This document shows positions 6,820 through 13,762 of a DNA stretch of 15,695 nt, piece by piece; the stretch's first letter is position 1; every line of letters starts with the position of its first letter. The notes beneath the pieces are model-generated. The model worked only from the letters and a program-made list of their open reading frames with translations, made no database searches and was not told the origin of the DNA. Both the position numbers and the translations under genes were made by a program. Origin of the DNA: Planctomycetaceae bacterium (GTDB lineage: Bacteria; Planctomycetota; Planctomycetia; Pirellulales; UBA1268); assembly GCA_002862165.1 (NCBI GenBank), contig PKCL01000068.1, positions 1 through 15,695 on the forward strand, given 5' to 3'.

Positions 6820-6824
6820 AATTC

Positions 6825-7817
6825 ATGGCAACGTCTCCAAATCAACAAATGAATCCTGATGACAGTCTCCCGCCTGTTGAACCACCTAGTGCCGCTTTCT
6901 TGGTGCAGTTATTTCTTGTTCCAGGAATTATCGTAGCCATTATTGTCTGTGTCTGGTTATCGTTTCATTGGTTAGCTCACCTTGGGAATGACCCGCAGGC
7001 GTACGTACGTACGCTTCGCCGAGCCAATGAAGGCCGGTGGCAGGCAGCACTCAATCTGGCAAATGATCTTCGTGGTCCAAGTGGGTCTGGGCTTAAATCA
7101 GATACAAAAATGGCCTCTGAATTGGGTAGCATTCTTGATGATGAAGTTGATAGCGGGCGGATTGGTGAGCAATCAGAAACATTGCGGCTCTATTTGTGTC
7201 GAGCGTTAGGAGAGTTTACCGTACCGGAGGCAGCGCCCGCACTTGTTCGGCGAGTGAAGGAAACAAATGACGATGCAACGACTCAAGCAGCAGTCGAGGC
7301 CTTGGCGGTCTTATCGTCTAATCTAGAGAACACAGGCCGATCTTTTAGAGAACAGGACAATGTTGTTGATGCAGTTGTAGCTGCATCAAGATCGACCGAT
7401 TCGGGTGTGCGAAATGCATGCAGTTTTACATTAGGTGTTCTCGGGGGAGAAAAAAGCGTTGAGAGTCTATTTCGATTAATGGGGGATCCGGCAAGTGACG
7501 TTCGGTCGAATGCGGCACTCGGCTTGGCGAGGTTGGGGCAGACAGATGCATACGAGACCCTGTCTGAGATGTTGACGCTTCAAGATGTTGTATTGAGCAA
7601 CAAGGCATCTGCTGATGAAATGCAATCAGAGCGGTATAAGCGAGCTCTTGTAGTTGTGAATGCCTTGCGTGGTGTGACAATGCTCGTTGACGCAACAAAC
7701 CAGCCACCGCCTACAGGCGTTATCACGCTGATTAAGGATTTAAGGGAAGATCCTGTTGCAGAAATTCGCAGCAGTGCAACTGCAGTCATCAAAAAAATCA
7801 ACCGAATTACGGGATAA
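6825..7817 (+). CDS. Membrane-anchored HEAT-repeat protein
   Basis: 330 residues. A Pro-rich N-terminus (1-22) precedes one hydrophobic segment at about 24-50 (F-L-V-Q-L-F-L-V-P-G-I-I-V-A-I-I-V-C-V-W), which anchors the protein. The rest is alpha-solenoid. HEAT-like units are visible at about 118-147 (L-C-R-A-L-G-E-F), 150-165, 190-220 (G-V-R-N-A-C-S-F-T-L-G-V-L-G) and 221-251 (D-V-R-S-N-A-A-L-G-L-A-R-L-G), with a last one near 298-328. Such proteins act as scaffolds; no enzyme motif is seen. There is no Shine-Dalgarno before the ATG. TATAAT sits at 6817-6822, so a transcript starting from it would begin inside the annotated start, and the ATG at codon 9 (6849) is an alternative. It ends 34 bases before the convergent AroE-like gene. 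The fold is clear; the partner is unknown. Confidence 0.85.
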   Translation: MATSPNQQMNPDDSLPPVEPPSAAFLVQLFLVPGIIVAIIVCVWLSFHWLAHLGNDPQAYVRTLRRANEGRWQAALNLANDLRGPSGSGLKSDTKMASELGSILDDEVDSGRIGEQSETLRLYLCRALGEFTVPEAAPALVRRVKETNDDATTQAAVEALAVLSSNLENTGRSFREQDNVVDAVVAASRSTDSGVRNACSFTLGVLGGEKSVESLFRLMGDPASDVRSNAALGLARLGQTDAYETLSEMLTLQDVVLSNKASADEMQSERYKRALVVVNALRGVTMLVDATNQPPPTGVITLIKDLREDPVAEIRSSATAVIKKINRITG

Positions 7818-7851
7818 TTTTGCAGTGTTCTGAAGTGGATGTCACAATCAG

Positions 7852-8688
7852 TTAGTAATCAAGAAACTCATCAAGTGCTTCCCGAAGAGCTTCGGTGTCG
7901 GGCTCAAAACCTGTTAAGTCACGAAAATTAATCGCCATCGTAGCTGCAGTGACTTCGAGGCCATCAATCTGACAAGAGTTTGCAGCTGTAGCTTCCTTGA
8001 TTATTGAAGAGGCTTTTGGGTCAAGTGATGTGTCGACAACAACGAGATCTTCACGAAATTTTGGTAATTTAAATTCGGTTGGTAAGAGTCGATTTTCTTC
8101 TGTGGCAATCACGATATCTATAGACTCATAAGACAGAGTCAATGCGTCTTCAACAGCTGTCGCATTGCCTCCTTCAATTGCATTAATAGCGTCTGTTAGA
8201 ACTGAAGCTTGTGCATCCCAAGGATCAGCAATCGTAATGCCCAAAGTTCCTGCAAGTGTCAATTCGAGCGCAAGAGAACGTGACAGAAGATTTGTTCCGA
8301 GGAGAAGAATATTCGCTGTTGTTGGGTCGGCGTGCAATCGAATTGAATCTAATGCACCTCGACCAAGTGTGAGATGTCCAATAAGTTGACCATCCTTCGT
8401 GCATTCAAGAAGATTGCAGCCCCCTGCAAACTTAGCGGCCGGGCTTGCTGATGTGGTTAAACCAATCGCAGACTCTTGTAATGGGGGAGCAAGCATGCAG
8501 CCGCAAAAGCCCATTGCTGAAACACCAATGAGCGCGTCAGCGAGACGACTTGGTGCCACCTCGAGAGTTAAAAATTTCCAATCAAGTGAGTCGCGTGCAA
8601 CAACTCTTTCGAAAAGAAACTGCGCAGGATTACCCGCCGCCGGATGACCCAGAAGAGCGATGACTTCCTGGAGTGCCGGATTTGTCAT
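7852..8688 (-). CDS. Shikimate-dehydrogenase-fold protein lacking catalytic residues (AroE-like pseudoenzyme)
   Basis: 278 residues, the usual AroE length. The order of elements follows AroE: a start V-I-A-L-L-G-H-P (9-16); an L-T-L-E-V strand (40-44); A-M-G-F-C-G-C-M-L-A-P-P-L-Q-E (58-72) where AroE has G-x-x-G-x-N-V-T-x-P-x-K-E; G-G-C-N-L-L (89-94) where it has GAVNTL; and G-H-L-T-L-G-R-G (104-111) where it has GxNTDGxG. A Rossmann-like part follows (126-155, I-L-L-L-G-T-N-L-L-S), then I-D-G-L-E-V (241-246) and L-T-G-F-E-P (258-263). The catalytic Lys is Gln71, the substrate Asn and catalytic Asp are Leu106 and Leu108, the shikimate-binding Ser pair near residues 17-20 is absent, and the NADP loop is degenerate. 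It is therefore unlikely to reduce 3-dehydroshikimate; a regulatory or binding role is inferred. It lies 102 bases downstream of the TPR gene on the same strand. Confidence 0.7.
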   Translation of the reverse strand: MTNPALQEVIALLGHPAAGNPAQFLFERVVARDSLDWKFLTLEVAPSRLADALIGVSAMGFCGCMLAPPLQESAIGLTTSASPAAKFAGGCNLLECTKDGQLIGHLTLGRGALDSIRLHADPTTANILLLGTNLLSRSLALELTLAGTLGITIADPWDAQASVLTDAINAIEGGNATAVEDALTLSYESIDIVIATEENRLLPTEFKLPKFREDLVVVDTSLDPKASSIIKEATAANSCQIDGLEVTAATMAINFRDLTGFEPDTEALREALDEFLDY

Positions 8689-8712
8689 GACATTCAGAAC
8701 CGAACTTTCTTC

Positions 8713-8742
8713 AGCTGAATGATTGCTTTAGCTGAATAATTG
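8713..8742. repeat. 13-bp direct repeat with palindromic core upstream of the AroE-like gene
   Basis: AGCTGAATGATTG (8713-8725) and AGCTGAATAATTG (8730-8742) match at 12 of 13 positions with a period of 17 bases. The first copy overlaps the perfect palindrome TTCAGCTGAA (8710-8719). The pair lies 25-54 bases upstream of the start of the AroE-like gene (8688), where an operator or leader element would sit. Confidence 0.65.
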
Positions 8743-8790
8743 GTGAAGGGGACTTGCAGAGCAAAAACTATGCATTCTCTACACGGACTG

Positions 8791-9372
8791 TTATACAGTC
8801 TGTTCGATCACGGCGACAAATTGTGGGTCATTACGAATGGAATCGAAGTCACTTTCGTAACTTGTGAGTGATCGAAAGCGATTATCCGAGGCAATCGCTT
8901 TGGTCAAATATTCAACTGCAGTGCGGACATTGCCGGCGAGTGAGTGATAGCAGGACAGGTTATATGCAAGCGCCGGTTCCTTATCACAATAATTCATGCC
9001 ATCGGCAAGTACGTCAATCGCCTCCGAGAGTTTCCCTGATCGCTTCAAGCACCAACCAAACCCAAGCCAGCCTGCCACTGAATGGGGGTTTTTGCAAACT
9101 AATCGTTGATAGTAGGGAAGAGCATCGGAAAAGTGACAAAGTGCTCGAAGTGCTTCGGCTCTTAGAATCAGGGCATTTCCAGAGTCGTGTGCCGGCGAGA
9201 GTCGATCGAGTAGTTCGATAGCATTCTGCAGCAATTTTTTTGCTGGTGATGAAACACCATTCTCTGGTGCCATGTTGAATTCAGCGAGTTCAATGTATCC
9301 GGATGCCTGCCTTAGCAATGCAGAATCTCTCAGATTTTCAATCGAAGTAATAGTGCTGTGAGATATGTTCAT
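8791..9372 (-). CDS. TPR-repeat protein
   Basis: 193 residues from the ATG at 9372. The frame remains open to about 9594, but the added 74 residues would need a TTG start and look non-coding (basic, no pattern), so the internal ATG is preferred. Three TPR units are visible: about 64-96 (A-L-I-L-R-A-E-A-L-R-A-L-C-H-F-S-D-A-L-P-Y-Y in pieces), 98-131 (W-L-G-F-G-W-C-L-K-R-S-G-K-L-S-E-A-I) and 132-165 (A-L-A-Y-N-L-S-C-Y-H-S-L-A-G-N). The C-terminus F-D-S-I-R-N-D-P-Q-F is a common ending of bacterial TPR proteins. No signal peptide is seen with this start, so it is probably a cytoplasmic protein-protein interaction module. It precedes the AroE-like gene on the same strand and is divergent from the FecR-like membrane protein. 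The partner is unknown and the start uncertain; a weak GAAG lies 9-12 bases upstream. Confidence 0.75.
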   Translation of the reverse strand: MNISHSTITSIENLRDSALLRQASGYIELAEFNMAPENGVSSPAKKLLQNAIELLDRLSPAHDSGNALILRAEALRALCHFSDALPYYQRLVCKNPHSVAGWLGFGWCLKRSGKLSEAIDVLADGMNYCDKEPALAYNLSCYHSLAGNVRTAVEYLTKAIASDNRFRSLTSYESDFDSIRNDPQFVAVIEQTV

Positions 9373-9688
9373 TTCAGGTCTTCGAATTGAGTAATTTGCT
9401 GACTGAAGCATTTTTTTAGCCAACGGATGATTTATGGAGATTTGTCGTGTATTTTCTACGGATTTACTCCTCGTATGGTTCGGCTTCACTGCAAAACTGG
9501 TGTTTCCCACGAGGAAGTAGAAGAAGTTGTGTTTTTTGTACGGATTTCGTCGGGAATCGACACTAATACAAGTAGTGAACACACGTTGTCTCAATTTGAA
9601 TAACTACCAGCATTCGAATGATTATTAGCGTAGCGTTCTTCGTTGGTTAAAGTCTTGCACTACGGCTACCAGACTTGAGGCATTCAAA
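9373..9688. other. Divergent intergenic region (TPR gene / FecR-like gene)
   Basis: 316 bases with no convincing gene. It should hold promoters for both neighbours. Visible elements: TACGGATTT at 9457-9465 and 9539-9547, each preceded by a T-run; a short dyad CACTA-7-TAGTG at 9561-9577; and a GAGG before the 9689 start. None is strong enough to call an operator or promoter. Confidence 0.4.
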
Positions 9689-11986
9689 ATGCGATTGACC
9701 GTGAGAACTCTCTTGGCGTGGCGAGATCACATGCTTTCGGAGGCAGATCAGCGAGATCTTAATGAAAAAGTTTTGTCTCATGTTGCTGCCCAAGAAATTG
9801 AGCAACGAATTGAAAGGGTGCTTGGAAATCTTGATATGCCATCACCACAAGTTGATGCAACTGGTTTAGCTGCAAGCGCAAACAGCATGGCAGAATTTCT
9901 AGACAATGCCTTGCCGGAGGACTGCCTTGGTCCCTTTGAGTCGAATTGTATCGAATCCGATGTGCAGTTGTGTGAGGCAGCCGAGTGCCACCATATTCTT
10001 TCAGAGATGCTCGGGCAGCAAGGGCTAATAGAGGTATTGCCTTTAAACGAGTGTCAGATGTTGGTGGGGTTAACAGAAGCAAAGGCTTCTCTGCTACTAA
10101 GCCAGGAAGGGCAGGTTACTGACGTATACAATGCTCGTTCGATACGAGAAGAGCTAGACGCAATTGATGCAAAACCACATGCTGAAATATCACAATGTGT
10201 GATGGAATCACGGGAAAAAAAGCAACGCATTGCACCATTCGCAATCATTGTAGCGGTCACCTTGCTCTTTCTGCTTGTGAGTGTCTTTGGTTTTCAGTTA
10301 TTTAACACTTTTGGGAACAACGCCGTTCAGCAGCAGGCACTTCAACAGCCGCTGTTATCAGATCTATCAATGCAAGGAATTGACCAGGGCTCTAAAGATG
10401 TTGCAGAAGCTAGACAGGCTATTGATGCGAACGAACGCGCTAAAGAATTATCTGGTGAAGAAGTTGTTCAGCCAGCCGTCGAACCATTGGTCAGTAGTGA
10501 CAGCGTGGTAAAGCCTCAGGCTTCTGAGGATGCAGCAACACAGGGATCGATTCAAGAAGTTCCGATTCAAAAAGAGTCAGCTTCCCCAGCGGTAGGAACG
10601 GTTGCGGCATCGAATTCGTCAATGGTCACTGATGTCCAAGTGCCTCAGGGGACAGCCATGGCTATCGGAGTGCCTTCGGGTTCAGTACCCAATGTTCCAT
10701 CCATCTCGTTAGATAAAGATGCTGATTTGGGTGGTATGAATAGTGATGTCACCGCTTCAAATCTCGAACAGCCAATTTTAGGGTTTCTGGAGAGTGACGC
10801 GAATATTGGATGGGCTGCTGTTCTTCATCGCAATCGACTCACAAATCGGGATGAGTTGGATGGTTGGCTGGCGTTGCCAGCGGAATCAACGCTACGGGTT
10901 TACGAAGAGGTTCAAGTGCCTCCCGGCTTGAGCCCTGTGCTGGATGTAGGTGGTGTGACCGTTCGGATGAAACCTCGGACACATGCAATTTTTAAACTGG
11001 ATAGTCTTCAGAAGCCACGCATTGAATTGCTTTCCGGAAGTATCATAATTCGCTCGGGAAATGATACTGATCAAATCGGCATCGCTGCTGGCGGACTCAA
11101 TGGAATCATTTTGTCTGGCCTATCAGGTAGTGTGACGATCAATGTTTCTAGAGCCCCAGAAAACATGTTGGCAGCGAGGCAAACAAAGCAGATTCAAGTT
11201 GCGAGAGTCATCGCACAAGAGAGGCCAGTGTTGTGGAGGCAGACACAGCCGGGAGGACTTGCTGTGGCAAGGCCACTCCGAGGGCTCTCCGAGGAATTTC
11301 AATTGGCTCCCAAAGAAATTCTTGAATGGTCAGAAACCAGTCCGTTAGAAGCAAGTCGTCGGATTGTAGACTCTCTGCCACCGTGGGCAGTATCAACGCG
11401 ATCATTTACGAGACTTGAGAAGTCAGCAAGCGAGGCTCTTGCTGAAGCAATCACGCAACCCCAGCCACTTCTGAAGTCATTAATTGAATTGTCGGATAGT
11501 TCTCGAATTGAGAATCGCATGATTGCTACCGAAACACTTGCTTTACTGGGTTGGTATGATCAAGTCGTAGAACTGTTAGCTGCTTCTCCGCGACCAGGTC
11601 CTGGTCCATCTGCGGAACTGTGGGCACAACTCGAAAGACAGTCCATTCCTGCTGCATTGGCCGACAAGACGTTGTCGCTGGCAGTAAAAAAATCATTGCG
11701 AGAGCATGTAAATCCAGATCAGGGAGACGTTATCGTCGGCTTAGCGACACGTACACTCCACCAAGAGTCGTTCGATATCCAGACACTAAAACTCATCGAG
11801 TTGCTTGAGGATGACAATATTATTTTTCGAAGATATGCGATTCAGTGGTTGCGTGAACTTTTTGTAGAAACGCCCTCGGATGTAGCAAAATATCGAGCGG
11901 ACTGGAATGAAGAGCAATTGGCTGAGGGTAGTGATTGGTGGCGGCAGAGATATGAGCAGGGACTTCTCGTGCGGCAATCCCTCTGA
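9689..11986 (+). CDS. Single-pass membrane protein with anti-sigma-like zinc-finger head and FecR-like domain
   Basis: 765 residues. The start M-R-L-T-V-R-T-L-L-A-W-R-D-H-M-L is a recurrent planctomycete N-terminus. At 67-108 lies a segment resembling the ZAS/zf-HC2 anti-sigma fold (M-A-E-F-L-D-N-A-L-P, then Cys87, Cys95 and C-H-H at 100-102), possible zinc ligands in non-canonical order. One membrane helix spans about 182-204, after the charged stretch R-E-K-K-Q-R. A low-complexity linker rich in Gln, Val, Ser and Pro fills about 211-360. Residues 395-487 (S-T-L-R-V-Y-E-E-V-Q-V, R-I-E-L-L-S-G-S-I-I-I-R-S-G) look like a FecR-type beta domain. A helical region follows (about 540-765) ending W-W-R-Q-R-Y-E-Q-G. 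By analogy with FecR it could pass an envelope signal to a cytoplasmic sigma factor, but no ECF sigma gene is in the window. ATG at 9689 has GAGG eight bases upstream. It is divergent from the TPR gene. Confidence 0.7.
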   Translation: MRLTVRTLLAWRDHMLSEADQRDLNEKVLSHVAAQEIEQRIERVLGNLDMPSPQVDATGLAASANSMAEFLDNALPEDCLGPFESNCIESDVQLCEAAECHHILSEMLGQQGLIEVLPLNECQMLVGLTEAKASLLLSQEGQVTDVYNARSIREELDAIDAKPHAEISQCVMESREKKQRIAPFAIIVAVTLLFLLVSVFGFQLFNTFGNNAVQQQALQQPLLSDLSMQGIDQGSKDVAEARQAIDANERAKELSGEEVVQPAVEPLVSSDSVVKPQASEDAATQGSIQEVPIQKESASPAVGTVAASNSSMVTDVQVPQGTAMAIGVPSGSVPNVPSISLDKDADLGGMNSDVTASNLEQPILGFLESDANIGWAAVLHRNRLTNRDELDGWLALPAESTLRVYEEVQVPPGLSPVLDVGGVTVRMKPRTHAIFKLDSLQKPRIELLSGSIIIRSGNDTDQIGIAAGGLNGIILSGLSGSVTINVSRAPENMLAARQTKQIQVARVIAQERPVLWRQTQPGGLAVARPLRGLSEEFQLAPKEILEWSETSPLEASRRIVDSLPPWAVSTRSFTRLEKSASEALAEAITQPQPLLKSLIELSDSSRIENRMIATETLALLGWYDQVVELLAASPRPGPGPSAELWAQLERQSIPAALADKTLSLAVKKSLREHVNPDQGDVIVGLATRTLHQESFDIQTLKLIELLEDDNIIFRRYAIQWLRELFVETPSDVAKYRADWNEEQLAEGSDWWRQRYEQGLLVRQSL

Positions 11987-12294
11987 TCGTACGGCGGCCA
12001 CTATTTGTGCAATATAGCTAGATTTCTCTTTTTGAACCGGTGAAACAGCAGGCGTTTGTCCCAGTACTCCGGCTGGTTTATGCTCTATCGATTAGAAGGA
12101 CACGGTTTTCGGACGCTTGGCAGACGCTAACCTCGTCACGACTTGGTTGATCAGATGACCTGCAGCATTTCCTGCAAGGAGAAAATGTCGCTCACGAATA
12201 TTTGCCGTGGGTGACTTTAATAAACAAGTGCTATCAGTGAGTGAGCAAAAGCATCGCACAATAGCATGGATACTGTTCAGAAGGGATTGATTTC
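11987..12294. other. Gene-free region upstream of hpf
   Basis: 308 bases with no gene. This is the likely promoter region of the hpf-pts cluster. A bulged hairpin (12159-12179, CCTGCAG / CTGCAaGG) overlaps the start of an AAGGAG (12176-12181). The only frame after that site is nine codons long (ATG 12185, stop 12212-12214) with too short a spacing, so I do not call it. No clear sigma-70 or sigma-54 promoter is seen, and no clear terminator for the preceding gene. Confidence 0.4.
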
Positions 12295-12615
12295 GTGCAG
12301 ATCAACGTTTCCGCTAGACACGGCCATCTAAGCGCTGCTTCGCAGTCAAAAATTTCTGCAAAAGTTTCGCGATTGAAGAGGTATTTCGATCGAATTACCT
12401 CCTTAGGTGTCACAGTTGATCTTGCTAATACATCTCTTCCTACAGTTGAAATTATTGCATCAGCAGAGCATTTTCATGATCTTGTAAGTCATGAGACCTC
12501 ACCGAACCTGTGGCGGAGCGTTGATGGTGCAGTGCAGAAATTAGAGCAGCAATTGCGGAAGCATAAAGAAAAAGTGCGTGATCATAAGAACGTTCAAACA
12601 GTCCGAAGAAGTTGA
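12295..12615 (+). CDS. hpf: Ribosome hibernation-promoting factor, short form (HPF/YhbH)
   Basis: 106 residues, the size of the short HPF class, with no long-form C-terminal dimerisation domain. The S30AE/HPF fold is shown by the start M-Q-I-N-V-S-A-R-H-G, the K-x-x-x-L-x-R-Y-F-D segment at 24-32, a central V-E-I-I-A strand, and the ending S-V-D-G-A-V-Q-K-L-E-Q-Q-L-R-K-H-K-E-K, which is the conserved ID-A-x-x-K-L-E-x-Q-L-R-K-x-K motif. It binds the 30S subunit near the A and P sites and silences ribosomes in slow growth; short HPF promotes 100S dimer formation in some bacteria together with RMF. The start is GTG with AAGGG nine bases upstream. It is first in the cluster with ptsN 27 bases downstream, matching the hpf-ptsN order known in proteobacteria, but no rpoN is visible in front. 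Confidence 0.93.
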   Translation: MQINVSARHGHLSAASQSKISAKVSRLKRYFDRITSLGVTVDLANTSLPTVEIIASAEHFHDLVSHETSPNLWRSVDGAVQKLEQQLRKHKEKVRDHKNVQTVRRS

Positions 12616-12642
12616 TCTCATCGGAGTAGATACAAAACAGCT

Positions 12643-13119
12643 ATGAAATTTTCAGATTTTGTTTCGGTCGAAGCAATTCGCCCAAGTATTGTTGCGGACT
12701 CAAAAGAAGGCGTTATTCGCGAGATGACGCAGTCTTTAGTTGATGCCGAAAAAATTGCAACAAGTGAAATGGACAGTATTGTCAAGGCAATTATGAAACG
12801 TGAAGACCTTGGTAGTACGGGCATTGGACGTGGAGTGGCAGTTCCCCATACAAAACATCCGAGCGTAAGCCGACTTGTTGGAACAGTTGCAATCAGTGAA
12901 CGTGGCGTCGATTTTGAGAGTCTAGACGGAGAACCCGTCCAACTCTTTTTCCTTCTTGTTTCTCCTCCAGATCGGCCCGGAGATCACTTGAGAGCTTTGG
13001 AAAATATATCACGCCAATTGCGAGATGATGCTTTCTGCAAGACGTTGAAAGAGGCAGGTGGGCCACAGGAGGTGTGGCGTCTTTTAGAAGATGCAGATGC
13101 CCAGAGCATAGCCTCGTAA
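12643..13119 (+). CDS. ptsN: PTS EIIA, fructose/nitrogen (PtsN) type
   Basis: 158 residues, a single EIIA domain. Active-site His69 lies in G-R-G-V-A-V-P-H-T-K-H, matching the family signature G-x-A-I-P-H. Further conserved features are E-D-L-G-S-T-G-I-G just before it, the G-V-D-F-x-S-L-D-G-E-P-V segment, and L-F-F-L-L-V-S-P-P-D followed by H-L-R-A-L. HPr phosphorylates this His; in PtsN proteins the phospho-state controls partner proteins such as potassium transport or kinases rather than sugar uptake. Placement right after hpf and the absence of EIIB/EIIC support the regulatory reading over fructose transport. ATG at 12643 is 27 bases after hpf; GGAG lies 16 bases upstream, rather far, so the start may depend on coupling. 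The partner regulated here is not known. Confidence 0.9.
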   Translation: MKFSDFVSVEAIRPSIVADSKEGVIREMTQSLVDAEKIATSEMDSIVKAIMKREDLGSTGIGRGVAVPHTKHPSVSRLVGTVAISERGVDFESLDGEPVQLFFLLVSPPDRPGDHLRALENISRQLRDDAFCKTLKEAGGPQEVWRLLEDADAQSIAS

Positions 13120-13165
13120 TATCGACTCGATACAAAGAATTCATTACCTTTGAAGTAGAAAACGG

Positions 13166-13585
13166 ATGACAACAGGACGCACAGAAAACCCGATCGATGA
13201 GACTCATTCATGTGAGGTTGTCGTTACCAATGAGCAAGGTTTGCATGCCAGGCCAGCAGATTTGGTGGCAAGAGAAGCCCAGCGGTGGGAGTCACGCATT
13301 GAATTCATTGGAAAATCACAGCGGGTTGACGGCAAAAGCATCTTGGATCTACTGACCTTAGCTGCTGAAGAAGGCACGCACCTAGTGGTTGAAGCAACTG
13401 GTCCGGATGCTCGTGAGGCACTTGATGCGATCGGGAATCTTTTTAATAAAAAATTTGCTTCGAACGAATCAAGTACAATTTTAAATACTGAAAAGACACA
13501 ACAGGAAAGACATGTTTCTGGCAGTTCGGCCAGGATAAATACAGCAACCTGTGAAGGTGTTGCTGAGAGGAATACAAACAGTTGA
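13166..13585 (+). CDS. ptsH: Phosphocarrier protein HPr with C-terminal extension
   Basis: 139 residues against about 85-90 for ordinary HPr. The HPr domain covers about 15-97. Phosphorylatable His27 lies in E-Q-G-L-H-A-R-P-A, and Ser58 in D-G-K-S-I-L-D-L-L-T-L is at the position of the regulatory Ser46 of Firmicutes HPr, followed by the normal A-A-E-E-G turn. A short polar leader (1-14) and a 42-residue tail (about 98-139), rich in Ser, Thr, Asn and Glu with no clear fold, are extra. HPr carries phosphate from EI His198 to EIIA His69. It sits 46 bases after ptsN. Upstream of the ATG is GAAAACGG, the same string as before ptsI, with no Shine-Dalgarno. Whether Ser58 is used depends on an HPr kinase elsewhere in the genome. 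The domain call is secure. Confidence 0.92.
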   Translation: MTTGRTENPIDETHSCEVVVTNEQGLHARPADLVAREAQRWESRIEFIGKSQRVDGKSILDLLTLAAEEGTHLVVEATGPDAREALDAIGNLFNKKFASNESSTILNTEKTQQERHVSGSSARINTATCEGVAERNTNS

Positions 13586-13590
13586 TAAGG

Positions 13591-13612
13591 AGCCGGTTCC
13601 GACTGGTTTTTT
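13591..13612 (+). terminator. Candidate weak terminator after ptsH
   Basis: AGCCGG (13591-13596) can pair with CTGGTT (13603-13608) across a six-base loop, with two G-U pairs, followed by TTTT (six Ts in a row in total). It starts six bases after the ptsH stop codon. It may partly separate ptsH from ptsI; the stem is weak. Confidence 0.4.
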
Positions 13613-13635
13613 ATCTTAATATGGTTGATGCCTTC

Positions 13636-13664
13636 TTGACGGTAGGCATTGCTGACAAATAAAT
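13636..13664 (+). promoter_or_regulatory. Possible sigma-70-type promoter for ptsI
   Basis: TTGACG (13636-13641) matches five of six bases of the -35 consensus. After a 17-base spacer comes ATAAAT (13659-13664), which matches the -10 consensus at only three positions. Its place between the candidate terminator and ptsI makes sense, and it would give a leader of roughly 90 bases. An AGGAG at 13671-13675 has no start codon in range. Confidence 0.25.
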
Positions 13665-13762
13665 AACAAAAGGAGACGCGCGACACGAGGCGCCCGAAGA
13701 GTAGGATGTTGATCGTTTGTTGAGGCGAATATTGTCGCTAACCGATCTCCCTACGAAAACGG

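Noticed and set aside
9561..9577. CACTA-7-TAGTG dyad as an operator
   Set aside because: Only five paired bases; a match of this size is expected by chance in a 300-base gap.
9373..9594. 74-codon N-terminal extension of the TPR protein
   Set aside because: Needs a TTG start without a Shine-Dalgarno, reads as non-coding and would fill the divergent promoter region.
12110..12135. Sigma-54 promoter upstream of hpf (TTGGCAG...)
   Set aside because: The GG of the -24 element is present but the GC of the -12 element is not at the required spacing.
12185..12214. Nine-codon leader peptide after AAGGAG
   Set aside because: Only three bases between AAGGAG and ATG, and no codon bias or run suggesting attenuation.
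13204..13686. 160-codon open frame on the - strand
   Set aside because: Antisense to ptsH, whose HPr motifs are certain; the product has no recognisable pattern.
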